DNA from: Azospirillum brasilense
Lineage (GTDB): Bacteria; Pseudomonadota; Alphaproteobacteria; Azospirillales; Azospirillaceae
DNA length: 64,000 nt
Reading direction: 5' to 3'
NCBI RefSeq assembly: GCF_007827815.1
Contig: NZ_VITH01000003.1
Coordinates: forward strand, 372,001-436,000
Shown here: positions 45,878 through 54,541 of the stretch, one piece after another
Position numbering within the stretch: position 1 is the stretch's first letter
Layout of the letters: each line of letters opens with the position of its first letter
Position numbers and translations under genes: made by a program
Notes under the pieces: generated by a model
Databases searched by the model: none
What the model was told of the DNA's origin: nothing
What the model saw: only the letters and a program-made list of their open reading frames with translations

Positions 45878-46591
45878 GTGGCGACGCTCAAGGAATTCGA
45901 AGAAGCCTTGAAGACGGCGGGCAACACGGAGGCCCTGGAGATCCTGGGCAAGCTGCGCGAACGCGACAAGGCCCAGCGGTCGATCCGTCCGGCGCGGCGC
46001 GTCGTCGGCAAGAAGATGACCCCGGAACTTGCCGCGCAGATTCTGGAGCTTCACCGCACCACCGACATGACGCAGCAGGAGATTGCGTTCCAGCTCAGCG
46101 TCAACCAGGGCCGCGTGAATGAGGTCATCAAGCGCGGCAAGTGGCTGAACGACGACCCGAACGCTCCGGAGGCCGTCGCCCGCGACAAAGCCAAGGCCCG
46201 CGTCAAGGACGGGGTGGGCATTGAGCCGCGCCCGGCCCGTCCGAAGAAGAAAAAGGCGGCCAAGCCGGCCGAGGACGCGGCCGTGGAGTCGGTCCAGGAG
46301 GCTGCGGCGGAGGACGTGCCGCCCGTCGCAACGCCGGTTGCGGAAGAACCAGCCCACGCGCCCGAGCCGGTGGAGGCCGCTCCGGATGCGCCCATACCCG
46401 AACCGGCTCCTCTGGAGCGGGTTGAGATGGCCCTGAACCCGGACGCCCAGGATGCGGTGGCCGAGGATAAGGCGGCGCAGGACAAACCGGCGGCGGAACA
46501 GGTGTCCAAGGACGCGGAGCAGGCTCCGAAGGAGAAGAAGAAAAAGCGCAAGGCCGAACCGCCGGCCCAGTTGCTTTTCGACGGGCTGTAA
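45878..46591 (+). CDS. HTH protein with long charged Ala/Pro/Glu/Lys tail
   Basis: About 237 aa from a GTG start that has AGGAGG 5 nt upstream. Residues 1-50 are helical, then a basic region and a sigma-like HTH (MTQQEIAFQLSVNQGRVNEVIKRGKW, about 58-83 with interruption here for brevity of motif). The C-terminal 150 residues are low complexity: clusters of KKKK, Ala/Pro/Glu runs and a final KKKKRKAEPPAQ. No known family is recognised with certainty. A DNA-binding protein with a disordered, nucleic-acid-sticky tail is the best guess. Confidence 0.7.
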   Translation: MATLKEFEEALKTAGNTEALEILGKLRERDKAQRSIRPARRVVGKKMTPELAAQILELHRTTDMTQQEIAFQLSVNQGRVNEVIKRGKWLNDDPNAPEAVARDKAKARVKDGVGIEPRPARPKKKKAAKPAEDAAVESVQEAAAEDVPPVATPVAEEPAHAPEPVEAAPDAPIPEPAPLERVEMALNPDAQDAVAEDKAAQDKPAAEQVSKDAEQAPKEKKKKRKAEPPAQLLFDGL

Positions 46592-46600
46592 GGCGTCCGC

Positions 46601-47629
46601 TCAGCCGCGGCGGGGCTGCCACCAGCGGGCCAGGAAGCCCAGCCCGGCGAAGCGCACGACGTGATGCGTGCCGACGAAGGCGGTGTCGAGGCCGAGCACG
46701 AAGGCCACGATGGTCATCGCCTCCACCCCGCCCGGCGCGTAGGCGAGCCAGAGCTGGCCGAAGGGCAGCCCGAGCAGCCAGCCTCCCGCCCAGGCGAAGA
46801 TTGAGGACAGGACGAGCGCCAGCGCCACGCTTTCCAGCGACGGGCGCAGCGCCGCCCGCAGGGAGGCCAGCGTGACCCCGGCGAAGCGCGACCCGATCAG
46901 CGCGCCCGTCACCACGAAGCCCGCGTTGAGCAACCAGTTCGGCAGGCGGTGGTCGACGAGGCCGCTGCCGTGCAACACCGCGCTTCCCAGCATGGCGCCG
47001 AGCAGCACGCCGCCGGGCACGCGCAGCCTCTGGAACAGCAGCCCGGCCAGGGCGCTGGCACCGACCAGAAGCGCCAGTTCGGGCAATGCGCCCGCCGGGT
47101 CGGATAGGGCCGGGCGGGGCGGCAGACCGGGGGTGGACGCCACCAAGTCCAACAGCCAGGGCATGGCGGCGACCAGGACGAACAGCCGCAGGCTCTGCGC
47201 CAGCGCCACCCGCGGCAGATCGGCCCGACTCTCCGCCGCCAGCACCAGCACCGCGCCAAGCGCGCCGGGAACGGCGGCGTAGCGCGCGGTCGCCAGGTCC
47301 CAGCGGTGCACCCGCTCCAGCCACGCCGAGCAGGCGTACAGGCAGGCCATCACCGATCCGGCGAGCAGCGCCATGCTGAGCGGCCAGGAGGCCATCTGAT
47401 GCAGCGTGTCCGGCGTCACCCCGGCGCCCATGGAGATGCCCAGCAGCACGAAGGCGGCTGTGCCAAGCGGGGAGGGCAGGCGGAGCTTCATTCCGGCGAG
47501 GGCCCCGCCGGCCACCGCGGTCATCGCCCCCATCAGCCACGCCGCGGGGAGTCCCGCCAAGGCGAACAGCCCACCCCCCAAAGCGGCCAGAAGGAGAGTC
47601 AGGGCGGTGGCGGCGAGTCGCTTCATCAT
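46601..47629 (-). CDS. AbrB-family (duplicated) membrane protein
   Basis: A 342-aa hydrophobic protein with about ten helices in two repeats; LPAAWLMGAMTAVAGGALAG in the first and VPGGVLLGAMLGSAVLHGSG in the second are the repeated AbrB/ammonia-monooxygenase-regulator motif (PF05145). APGGVEAMTIVAFVLGLD is also typical. Function is poorly understood; the name should not be confused with the Bacillus transition-state regulator. Tandem ATG codons make the start uncertain by one residue. It converges on the HTH gene with 9 bp between. Confidence 0.85.
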   Translation of the reverse strand: MMKRLAATALTLLLAALGGGLFALAGLPAAWLMGAMTAVAGGALAGMKLRLPSPLGTAAFVLLGISMGAGVTPDTLHQMASWPLSMALLAGSVMACLYACSAWLERVHRWDLATARYAAVPGALGAVLVLAAESRADLPRVALAQSLRLFVLVAAMPWLLDLVASTPGLPPRPALSDPAGALPELALLVGASALAGLLFQRLRVPGGVLLGAMLGSAVLHGSGLVDHRLPNWLLNAGFVVTGALIGSRFAGVTLASLRAALRPSLESVALALVLSSIFAWAGGWLLGLPFGQLWLAYAPGGVEAMTIVAFVLGLDTAFVGTHHVVRFAGLGFLARWWQPRRG

Positions 47630-47842
47630 CCGTCGGGTCCGGCTGCGGCAAGGGTTGTGCACTGTGCGTGTCACCCGCAATCCCGCGCAACCGGTATGGG
47701 CGGTCACCTGACAAGCGTGTGCGGCATAGGCCGGCGATTGTCCGGACCGTCCGCCTGCTGCATTGTCGGAGCAACCGGCCGCCGCGGCGGCCCAGACGAT
47801 GGGGGAGGGGATGATGCCGATAAGAACCAGGGGACGGACGCT

Positions 47843-48631
47843 ATGAGGTTCGCCGCCAACCTGTCCATGATGTTCACCGAGCGACCCTTCCTGGAGCGGT
47901 TCGGCGCGGCGGCGGCGGCCGGCTTCGACGCGGTGGAGTTCCTGTTCCCCTACGATACCTCGGCGGAGCGGATCAAAGCGGCGCTGGACGCCCATGGGCT
48001 GACCCAGGCGCTGTTCAATCTGCCCCCCGGCGACTGGGCGGTGGGGGAGCGCGGCATCGCCAGCCTGCCCGGCCGCGAGGTGGAGTTCCGCGAGGGCGTG
48101 GTGACGGCCATCGCCTACGCCAAGGTTCTGGGCAACCGGCTTCTGCATTGCATGGCCGGCATCCCGCCGGAGGGGCTGGAGCGGGATGCGGCGCTGGTGA
48201 CTTACACCGACAATCTGCGCCACGCCGCGGCGGCTTGTGCGGAGGCCGGGTTGACGCTGCTGGTGGAGCCGATCAACAACCGCGACATGCCGGGCTATCT
48301 GATGAACGGCACCGCGCTGGCCCGTCGGGTGATCGAAACGGTGGGGGCACCGAACCTGAAGCTCCAGCTCGATCTCTACCATTGCCAGATCAGCGAGGGT
48401 GATCTCGCCACCCGCATCCGGGCCAACGCCGACCTCACCGCCCATGTGCAGATCGCCGGGGTGCCCGACCGCCAGGAGCCCGACCGCGGCGAGGTCAACT
48501 ATCCCTATCTGTTCGAGGTTTTGGCCGGCACCGGCTACCGCGGCTTCATCGGCTGCGAGTACCGGCCCCGCGGGCGGACGGAGGACGGGTTGGGCTGGTT
48601 CCACGCCACCGCCACGCGGGCCGCGCGCTGA
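47843..48631 (+). CDS. hyi: Hydroxypyruvate isomerase (Hyi family)
   Basis: A 262-aa TIM-barrel sugar-isomerase-like enzyme beginning MRFAANLSMMFTERPFLERF. Metal-binding signatures are LLVEPINNRDMPGYLMN (catalytic Glu) and QLDLYHCQISEGDL, with HVQIAGVPDRQEPDRGEVNY and FIGCEYRP. It interconverts hydroxypyruvate and tartronate semialdehyde in glyoxylate metabolism. It is followed after 2 bp by a carrier gene, suggesting uptake or export of the related organic acid. Confidence 0.88.
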   Translation: MRFAANLSMMFTERPFLERFGAAAAAGFDAVEFLFPYDTSAERIKAALDAHGLTQALFNLPPGDWAVGERGIASLPGREVEFREGVVTAIAYAKVLGNRLLHCMAGIPPEGLERDAALVTYTDNLRHAAAACAEAGLTLLVEPINNRDMPGYLMNGTALARRVIETVGAPNLKLQLDLYHCQISEGDLATRIRANADLTAHVQIAGVPDRQEPDRGEVNYPYLFEVLAGTGYRGFIGCEYRPRGRTEDGLGWFHATATRAAR

Positions 48632-48633
48632 CC

Positions 48634-49524
48634 ATGGACCTGCTTGCCCCCCTGTCCAGCATCGCCGCCGTCGTCGTGCCGGTGTTCCTGATCGCCGCCC
48701 TCGGCTTCGGCTGGAGCCGCGCCAAGCTGCCCTACGACAGCGCCTTCATCACCACCTTCGCGATCAACGTCTCCACCCCCTGTCTGGTCTTCTCCTCGCT
48801 GGCCCGGCTGACGCTGGGCGGGGACGATCTGCTGACCATGGCGGCGGCCTCGGTCGGCAGCATGGCGCTGGCCGGGCTGATGGCGACGCCGATCCTGCTC
48901 GCCAGCCGCCTGCCGCTGCGCGTCTATCTGCCGGCGCTCAGCTTCCCCAACGGCGGCAACATGGGCATTCCCGTCTGCCTGTTCGCCTTCGGGGAAACCG
49001 GGATGGGGCTGGCGGTGCTGTTCTTCGCGACGCTCGCCGTCCTCCAGTTCACCATCGGCCCGGCCCTGGCGGCGGGGCGCACGGACGCCAAGCAGGTGCT
49101 GCGCACCCCGGTGATCTACGCGGTCGCGCTGGCCGTTTTTGTCCTGCTGACCGGCGTCCAGCCGCCGCAATGGGTGACCAACACGACGACGCTGCTCGGC
49201 AACTGCGCGGTGCCGCTGATGCTGTTCTCGCTGGGGGTGGCCCTGGCGGGGCTGCGGATGCAGGGCATGCTGCGGTCGCTCGCCATGTCGGCGCTGCGCC
49301 TGCTGCTCGGCTTCGCCGCCGGGCTGGCGGTGGTGGAACTGCTGGACCTGGAGGGCACGATGCGCGGCGTCGTGCTGCTGGAAAGCACCATGCCGGTGGC
49401 GGTGTTCAACTACCTCTGGGCGCTGCGCTACAACAACGCGCCGCAGGAGGTCGCCGGGATGGTGCTGGGCTCCACGGCGCTGTCGTTCCTGACGCTGCCG
49501 CTGCTGCTGGCCGTGGTGATGTGA
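48634..49524 (+). CDS. AEC-family (auxin efflux carrier) transporter
   Basis: A 296-aa membrane protein with about ten helices, related to malonate/organic-acid carriers of the AEC family. FPNGGNMGIPVCLFAFG is the conserved crossover segment, and the C-terminal half contains LLESTMPVAVFNYLWALRYN. It is 2 bp downstream of hyi, so they are one operon, and its likely substrate is a small organic acid. Confidence 0.85.
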   Translation: MDLLAPLSSIAAVVVPVFLIAALGFGWSRAKLPYDSAFITTFAINVSTPCLVFSSLARLTLGGDDLLTMAAASVGSMALAGLMATPILLASRLPLRVYLPALSFPNGGNMGIPVCLFAFGETGMGLAVLFFATLAVLQFTIGPALAAGRTDAKQVLRTPVIYAVALAVFVLLTGVQPPQWVTNTTTLLGNCAVPLMLFSLGVALAGLRMQGMLRSLAMSALRLLLGFAAGLAVVELLDLEGTMRGVVLLESTMPVAVFNYLWALRYNNAPQEVAGMVLGSTALSFLTLPLLLAVVM

Positions 49525-49558
49525 AGAGGGGAGGGGGGTGTTGTTGCCCCCTCCCTAA

Positions 49559-49616
49559 CCCTCCCCCGCTGCGCGAGGGAGGGGATAATCTCCCTCCACC
49601 GCGCAGCGGGGGAGGG
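49559..49616. terminator. Long hairpin between AEC gene and EPS locus
   Basis: The 16-bp arms CCCTCCCCCGCTGCGC (49559-49574) and GCGCAGCGGGGGAGGG (49601-49616) are perfectly complementary, with a smaller dyad in the loop. It lies between convergent genes and probably works in both directions. It shares the CCCTCCCC theme of the intergenic repeat family in this window. Confidence 0.7.
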
Positions 49617-49642
49617 CCGGGGAGGGGGCAAACGCCCTCACC

Positions 49643-50629
49643 TCATGCCGTCGCGGCGTCCGAATGGGTCGCCGCGCGGACCCGGCGGTGGAAGGACGGC
49701 GGCACCACGCAGGTCCCGAAGAACATCAGGTAATGCCTCATCTTCGGGTCGCCCGCCCGCGTCGCCTCGGCCAGCAGGCGGCGGACGGCGTTCCAGTCGC
49801 CTTCGCGGCGGGCCATGCCGACGACCTTGGTCATCAGGAAGGCGGCATAGGCGTTGCCGGTCATCAGCGGGCGATGGGTGCGCGCCCATTCGAAGGCCTG
49901 CCGCCAATCGTCCACCGAATGCAGCGAGGCGCGGCCCTCGTCGATCTCCACGAAGCACAGGGGCTCGTCGACGAAGACCAGTTCCGCGCCCGGCTGGTCG
50001 AGCGCGCGGAACAACCAGCCCCAATCCTCGAAATGGCGGTAGTCCGGCATCGGCACAGCGAGCGCCAGAGAGCGCGGCACCATGATCGTCGGGGTGGCGA
50101 GATAACCGGGGCGGGACAGCGGGCTGCGGCGGTCGATCAGGTAATCGCTGATCGGCTCGCCCGGCTCCGGCCGGCGCTGCGGCCAGACGTAGCGGCGCTC
50201 GCCGATGCTGACGCTGGTGCTGCAGGAGACCACCGGCAACTTGGCGCCCGACGCCTTGGCGGCGGCGAGCTGCCGTTCCAGCTTCTCCGGCGCCCAGGAA
50301 TCGTCGTCGTCCAGGAAGGCGATCCACTCGCCCAGCGCCGCCTGCACCCCGGCGTTCCGCGCCCCCGCGGGACCGAGCGACGCCGGGTTCTGCACGATGC
50401 GCAGGCGGCGGTCTTCCACCGCCTCCAGCGCCGCGACGGTGGCGGGGTCCGGACCGTCGACGACGACGATGATCTCGACGTCCTTGAGTGTCTGGGCGCG
50501 CACGCTCTCCACGGCGTTCAGCACGAGATGCGGGCGGTTGCGCGTCGGGATGACCGCGCTGACGGTGACGGGCGGGGCTTCCGCCGCGCCGCCCTTCATC
50601 GCCCCGCCGTTCATCGCAACGTCCTTCAT
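49643..50629 (-). CDS. Family 2 glycosyltransferase (exopolysaccharide locus)
   Basis: A 328-aa GT-A enzyme with VTVSAVIPTRNRPHLVLNAV near the N terminus, the acidic FLDDDDSW metal site, and EDWGWLFRALD near the base region. No membrane helix, so it probably acts on lipid-linked sugars at the cytoplasmic face. Its start overlaps the upstream glycosyltransferase stop by 4 bp. Several ATGs lie near the start; MKDVAMNGG is used. Last gene of the operon. Confidence 0.83.
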   Translation of the reverse strand: MKDVAMNGGAMKGGAAEAPPVTVSAVIPTRNRPHLVLNAVESVRAQTLKDVEIIVVVDGPDPATVAALEAVEDRRLRIVQNPASLGPAGARNAGVQAALGEWIAFLDDDDSWAPEKLERQLAAAKASGAKLPVVSCSTSVSIGERRYVWPQRRPEPGEPISDYLIDRRSPLSRPGYLATPTIMVPRSLALAVPMPDYRHFEDWGWLFRALDQPGAELVFVDEPLCFVEIDEGRASLHSVDDWRQAFEWARTHRPLMTGNAYAAFLMTKVVGMARREGDWNAVRRLLAEATRAGDPKMRHYLMFFGTCVVPPSFHRRVRAATHSDAATA

Positions 50630-51549
50630 CGCTTGTACTCCAGATATTGGAAGCCCATCAGGCCGTAGAGATAACCGCTGCCGACGCAGATCTTCTGGAG
50701 GCGGCGGATCGGCCAGCTCGTGTCGAAGGCCATCACCATCGGCACCAGCGGCAGGGCGGCGATGTTCAGCGCGATGTGCGCGAGGCCCAGCGTGGAGCGC
50801 TTGACCAGCGTGCGGCGCTGGCCGTTCAGCTTGGCCTCGGTCAGCGACACGCAGGTGCCGAGGCGGAAGGCGCGGCGCAGAATCCAGCGTGCGGTCATGC
50901 GGCTGGCCGGCACATGCTCCTCGATGGTCGCCTCGTCGCACCACACGATGCGGTGGCCCTGGCGGCGGATCTGCTCGAAGAACAGAACGTCGCTGCCGCC
51001 GGACAGGCTCAGCTCCGGGTCGAAGCGCACGCCGCCCTTCAGGATGGAACGGCGGAACAGCACGTTGCCGGTGGCACAATAGGCCGGCTCGCTGCCCGTG
51101 GGCATGCGCTGCAGGTCGTGGAAGCGGCCCTTGGTCAGCCAGTCGGGCGGGCGCTTCTCGTAAATCGGCAGGACCGGGCCGGCGACCACGGCGGCGCCGG
51201 TGCGCTCCATGGCGGTCACCAGCCAGTCCAGCCAGCCGGGGCTCGCCACCTCGTCGTCGTCGATGAAGGCGATCAGGTCGGCGTCCGTGGTCTCGTCCAG
51301 GCAGCGGTTGCGGGCGGCGGGAATGCCCGGCACCGGCTCCACCGCGTAGCGGATGGGAAAGCGCCAATCCTGCGCCATCTCGCGGCACAGCGGTTCGGCG
51401 GAGCGCGCCGGGTCGTTGTCCACCACCAGCACCTCGACGTCCAGCGGGGCGTCGGGGTTGAAGGTCAGCCCCTCCAGCGACAGCAGCGTGCGGTGAAGAT
51501 CCTTCGGCCTGCGGTAGGTGCACACGCAAACCACCAGCTTTTTCGACAT
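50626..51549 (-). CDS. Family 2 glycosyltransferase (exopolysaccharide locus)
   Basis: A 307-aa enzyme starting MSKKLVVCVCTYRRPKDLHR, with DADLIAFIDDDEVASPGWL (nucleotide/metal) and FEQIRRQGHRIVWCDEA (acceptor-side acidic residue). A C-terminal hydrophobic stretch (LGLAHIALNIAALPLVPMVM) suggests membrane association, as in WcaA/ExoM-like enzymes. Cotranscribed with the flippase gene 35 bp upstream. Confidence 0.83.
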   Translation of the reverse strand: MSKKLVVCVCTYRRPKDLHRTLLSLEGLTFNPDAPLDVEVLVVDNDPARSAEPLCREMAQDWRFPIRYAVEPVPGIPAARNRCLDETTDADLIAFIDDDEVASPGWLDWLVTAMERTGAAVVAGPVLPIYEKRPPDWLTKGRFHDLQRMPTGSEPAYCATGNVLFRRSILKGGVRFDPELSLSGGSDVLFFEQIRRQGHRIVWCDEATIEEHVPASRMTARWILRRAFRLGTCVSLTEAKLNGQRRTLVKRSTLGLAHIALNIAALPLVPMVMAFDTSWPIRRLQKICVGSGYLYGLMGFQYLEYKR

Positions 51550-51584
51550 GATGCCTGTTCCTTCCTCACGCCTGTTCATGGGGT

Positions 51585-53018
51585 TCATGCCGGGGATCGG
51601 GTGCGTTTCAGCCGGGCCAGCGCGATCCGCACCTGACCCATCAGGTTGGCGGGGTTGAGCACGGCCAGGGCCAGCAGATAGAGGCTGCCCGCCGGGGCGA
51701 GCTGGACGAGCAGCAGGTCGCTTTCCATCGCCGCGATCTTCAGCCCGGCGGCGAAGAGCAGGGCGGCGGTGGTCACCTTGAGAAGATCCTTCACCGGCAC
51801 CGCCAGCACGCCAGCGCGCGGCATCAGGATGGCCGCGGCCACCACCCAGCCGAGCTGGGCCGCCAGCGAGCCGTAGGCCGCCCCGATCACCCCGAAGCGC
51901 GGGATCAGGAACAGGTTGGCGCCGACGTTCAGCACCGCCGTCAGCATGGTCAGCTTCAGGATGTAGCCGGTCTTCTTGGTCAGGTGCAGCGACAGGTCGA
52001 AGTGATAGATGCGCAGGATGCTGATGAAGACCGACAGGGCGACGAGCGGCATGATCGCCGCGCCGGTCTCGCGGTACGCCTCGCCGAGCAGCAGCCCGAC
52101 GATGCCCTGGGCGGAGATCACCTCCATGAGCACCAGCGGCAGGCAGACCAGCAGCAGGATCGTCAGGTTCTGCGCCATGATCGGGCGCGCGGCGCGCGGG
52201 CCGGCGCTGTCGAAGGCGCGCGACGCCATCGGCAGCGTGACCAGCGAGGCCGCCGAGGCCACCAGCATGATCGGCTGCTTGGCAAGGTCGAAGGCCATGG
52301 CATAGGCGCCGGCCGCCGCCTCGCCGATGAACCAGTAGATCAGGAAGCGGTCGGCGAAATCGAGCGCCCAGCCGACCATCAGGCTCAGCATCAGCGGACC
52401 GCCGAAGGTCAGCAGGAGGCCAACCCGCTCCCGCGCCGGCCAGCGCAGCGAGATGCCCTTGAGGTCGGAGCGCAGCCAGATCGCCGTGACCAGCAGGAAG
52501 CCGATGCTGGTGCCGAGCAGCAGCCCCTCCTCCTTCCAGCCGATCAGCACGAAGGCGGAGCCGAGCGCCAGCCCGAACAGCGCCTTGGCGAAGGACTTGG
52601 CCGCGAAGACCGAGCCTCTCAGCCGCGCTCGCGACATCTGGATCGACAGGTCGAACCAGGAGATCAGGATCGCGATCACCGGCAGATACAGCACATAGTC
52701 GATGCCGTTCATGCCCGGATAGAAGGCGACCACCGCGCCCAGGATGGCGAGCACCCCGCAGGCCACCACCAGGAAAGCGGTGACCACGGTGGAGAGCCAG
52801 GCGTCCCGCTCCGCCGCGTCGCCGCCGCATTTGCGCAGGACGAACAGGCCCATCCAGGAGAAGCCGCAGGCGTTGATCGCCGCCGCCGCCGCCATCACCA
52901 GCGCGTAATGGCCGTAGGCCTCCGGCGTGACGATGCGCGAGAAGACCGCGACCGCCGCGAAGCCCAGGATGCCGACGGCGATCCGGGTCGCGAAGAAGGC
53001 GAAGCCGCTCGACATCAT
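51585..53018 (-). CDS. Wzx-type polysaccharide flippase
   Basis: A 477-aa MATE/Wzx-like protein with about twelve to fourteen membrane helices and the opening GFAFFATRIAVGILGFAAVA followed by RIVTPEAYGHYALVMA. It should move lipid-linked repeat units across the inner membrane. Start ATG overlaps the polymerase/ligase stop by 4 bp. No O-antigen versus exopolysaccharide specificity can be read. Confidence 0.83.
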   Translation of the reverse strand: MMSSGFAFFATRIAVGILGFAAVAVFSRIVTPEAYGHYALVMAAAAAINACGFSWMGLFVLRKCGGDAAERDAWLSTVVTAFLVVACGVLAILGAVVAFYPGMNGIDYVLYLPVIAILISWFDLSIQMSRARLRGSVFAAKSFAKALFGLALGSAFVLIGWKEEGLLLGTSIGFLLVTAIWLRSDLKGISLRWPARERVGLLLTFGGPLMLSLMVGWALDFADRFLIYWFIGEAAAGAYAMAFDLAKQPIMLVASAASLVTLPMASRAFDSAGPRAARPIMAQNLTILLLVCLPLVLMEVISAQGIVGLLLGEAYRETGAAIMPLVALSVFISILRIYHFDLSLHLTKKTGYILKLTMLTAVLNVGANLFLIPRFGVIGAAYGSLAAQLGWVVAAAILMPRAGVLAVPVKDLLKVTTAALLFAAGLKIAAMESDLLLVQLAPAGSLYLLALAVLNPANLMGQVRIALARLKRTRSPA

Positions 53019-54445
53019 GACCGCGACTCCGCAACCGGGATGCCGTTCTGCAGCTTGGGGCGCCGTCCCGCCGCCGGACGCGGCGTCAGGGCGTGGGCGT
53101 GGACCGTCTTGGCCAGCCGCGTCTGGAAGGCGGTGAAGAGGAACCACAGCAGGCCGTTCTGGATCAGCAGACTGCTCTCCGCGACGTTGCCCAGCAGGAG
53201 CATCATGGCGAAGACGATGTGCCAGCGCGCCGCCCCGCTGCGGTCGACCGGGACGATCCGGGCGATGCGCGACAGGTAGATCACATAGGCCACCAGGAAG
53301 AGGCCGAGGCCGAGCAGGCCGACGTCCAGCGTCGTCTGGATGAAGCCGTTGTGGGCGTGGATGTCGAAGCGGCCCGAGGTGCGCCAGAACAGCGCGCCCG
53401 GCGCGTCCAGTCCCGACCAGAAGGCGCTGAAGCCGTAGCCCAGCACCGGCTGCTGCCCGATCATCCGCAAGGCGAAGTCCCAGATCAGCGTGCGCCCGGT
53501 CAGCGTGATGTCGCGGCCGAGCAGCCCGGTGATGCTCTCCAGGTTCAGCAGCGCGAAGATGGCGGCCAGCATGATGACCATGGTGCCGCCGTACAGCTCC
53601 AGCGCCAGCGACCCGGCGTCCTGCCGGTGGGTGACCAGCATCACCAAGGTCATGCCCGCCGTGGCGACGATCAGCGCCGTGGCGGAGCCGGACATGGCGA
53701 GGCAGCCGGCCATGATGGCGAAGGTGCCCAGCCGCCAGACCAGCGCCATGGTGTCGGTCACCGGGCGGGAGCGCAGGACGAACAGCCCGGCGGTCAGGCC
53801 GAAGGCCATGGCGTCGCCCAGGCCGTTCTTGTGGGAGAAGACGCCGCGCCACTGCGATCCCTGCTCCGCCGGCATCAGGCCGTAGCTCGGCAGGCCGATC
53901 GCCAGAAGCGCGCTCAGCACCGCCAGCACGAAGACCGCGCGGTGGATCAGCCGGGCCAGCGCGACCTCGCCGTAGGACAGGCCGACATAGAGGCCGAAGA
54001 TCGTCGTGCCGACCAGGGCCACGCTGCGGCGGATGGTCAGCGACGGGTCATGCGACCATTGGCTGGACGCGATGGCCAGCACCACCATGAGCGCCATGGG
54101 AATGCTGAGATAGCGGAAGGCCCGGACGCCGTGGAGCATGACGATCCGCAGCAGGGCCGTGGCGTAGAGCGCGGCGAAGATGAGCTGCTTGATGGTGTCG
54201 CCGGAGGATTCCGGCGCGCCGCCCGCGCGCAGGATGAAGCGCTGCGAGGGCGCGGACATCATCACCGACAGCAGCGCGTCCCACAGCAGGATCAGGCCGA
54301 TGGCGCACACCACCTGATCGAACAGGCTGGGCGTGAGATCGGCCGCGCTGCGCAGGAGCGGCGTCCGCGGCCGGGCGGGCGGCGCGTCCGCAGCGGGCGC
54401 CGCCGCCAGTGCGGCTCGGTTTCGCGGAAATGGCGTTGCACTCAT
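53015..54445 (-). CDS. O-antigen ligase / Wzy-like polymerase
   Basis: A 476-aa polytopic protein with about eleven helices. The large periplasmic loop region (GVFSHKNGLGDAMAF and RFDIHAHNGFIQTTLDVG) matches the Wzy_C family, where a conserved histidine and arginines act on the undecaprenyl-linked substrate. In this context, a polymerase of exopolysaccharide repeat units is more likely than an LPS ligase. It follows the chain-length kinase gene after a strong hairpin. Confidence 0.83.
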   Translation of the reverse strand: MSATPFPRNRAALAAAPAADAPPARPRTPLLRSAADLTPSLFDQVVCAIGLILLWDALLSVMMSAPSQRFILRAGGAPESSGDTIKQLIFAALYATALLRIVMLHGVRAFRYLSIPMALMVVLAIASSQWSHDPSLTIRRSVALVGTTIFGLYVGLSYGEVALARLIHRAVFVLAVLSALLAIGLPSYGLMPAEQGSQWRGVFSHKNGLGDAMAFGLTAGLFVLRSRPVTDTMALVWRLGTFAIMAGCLAMSGSATALIVATAGMTLVMLVTHRQDAGSLALELYGGTMVIMLAAIFALLNLESITGLLGRDITLTGRTLIWDFALRMIGQQPVLGYGFSAFWSGLDAPGALFWRTSGRFDIHAHNGFIQTTLDVGLLGLGLFLVAYVIYLSRIARIVPVDRSGAARWHIVFAMMLLLGNVAESSLLIQNGLLWFLFTAFQTRLAKTVHAHALTPRPAAGRRPKLQNGIPVAESRS

Positions 54446-54488
54446 CCTGTTCCCCCGATGAACCCCCGGGACAACTCCTCCCTGGGGG

Positions 54489-54525
54489 TACGGAAACGCC
54501 CGGCCGCCGGGGCGCCGGGCGTTTC
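54489..54525 (-). terminator. Strong hairpin between kinase and polymerase genes
   Basis: Arms 54489-54502 and 54512-54525 (CGGAAACGCCCGGC and its complement) form a perfect 14-bp stem with a 9-nt loop, 16 bp downstream of the kinase stop on the minus strand. A further dyad of ACCCCC/GGGGGT lies at 54465-54487. No T-tract follows, so it may be a partial terminator or an RNA-processing/stability element setting different expression of the two parts of the locus. Confidence 0.6.
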
Positions 54526-54541
54526 CGCCGTCACGTCATGG

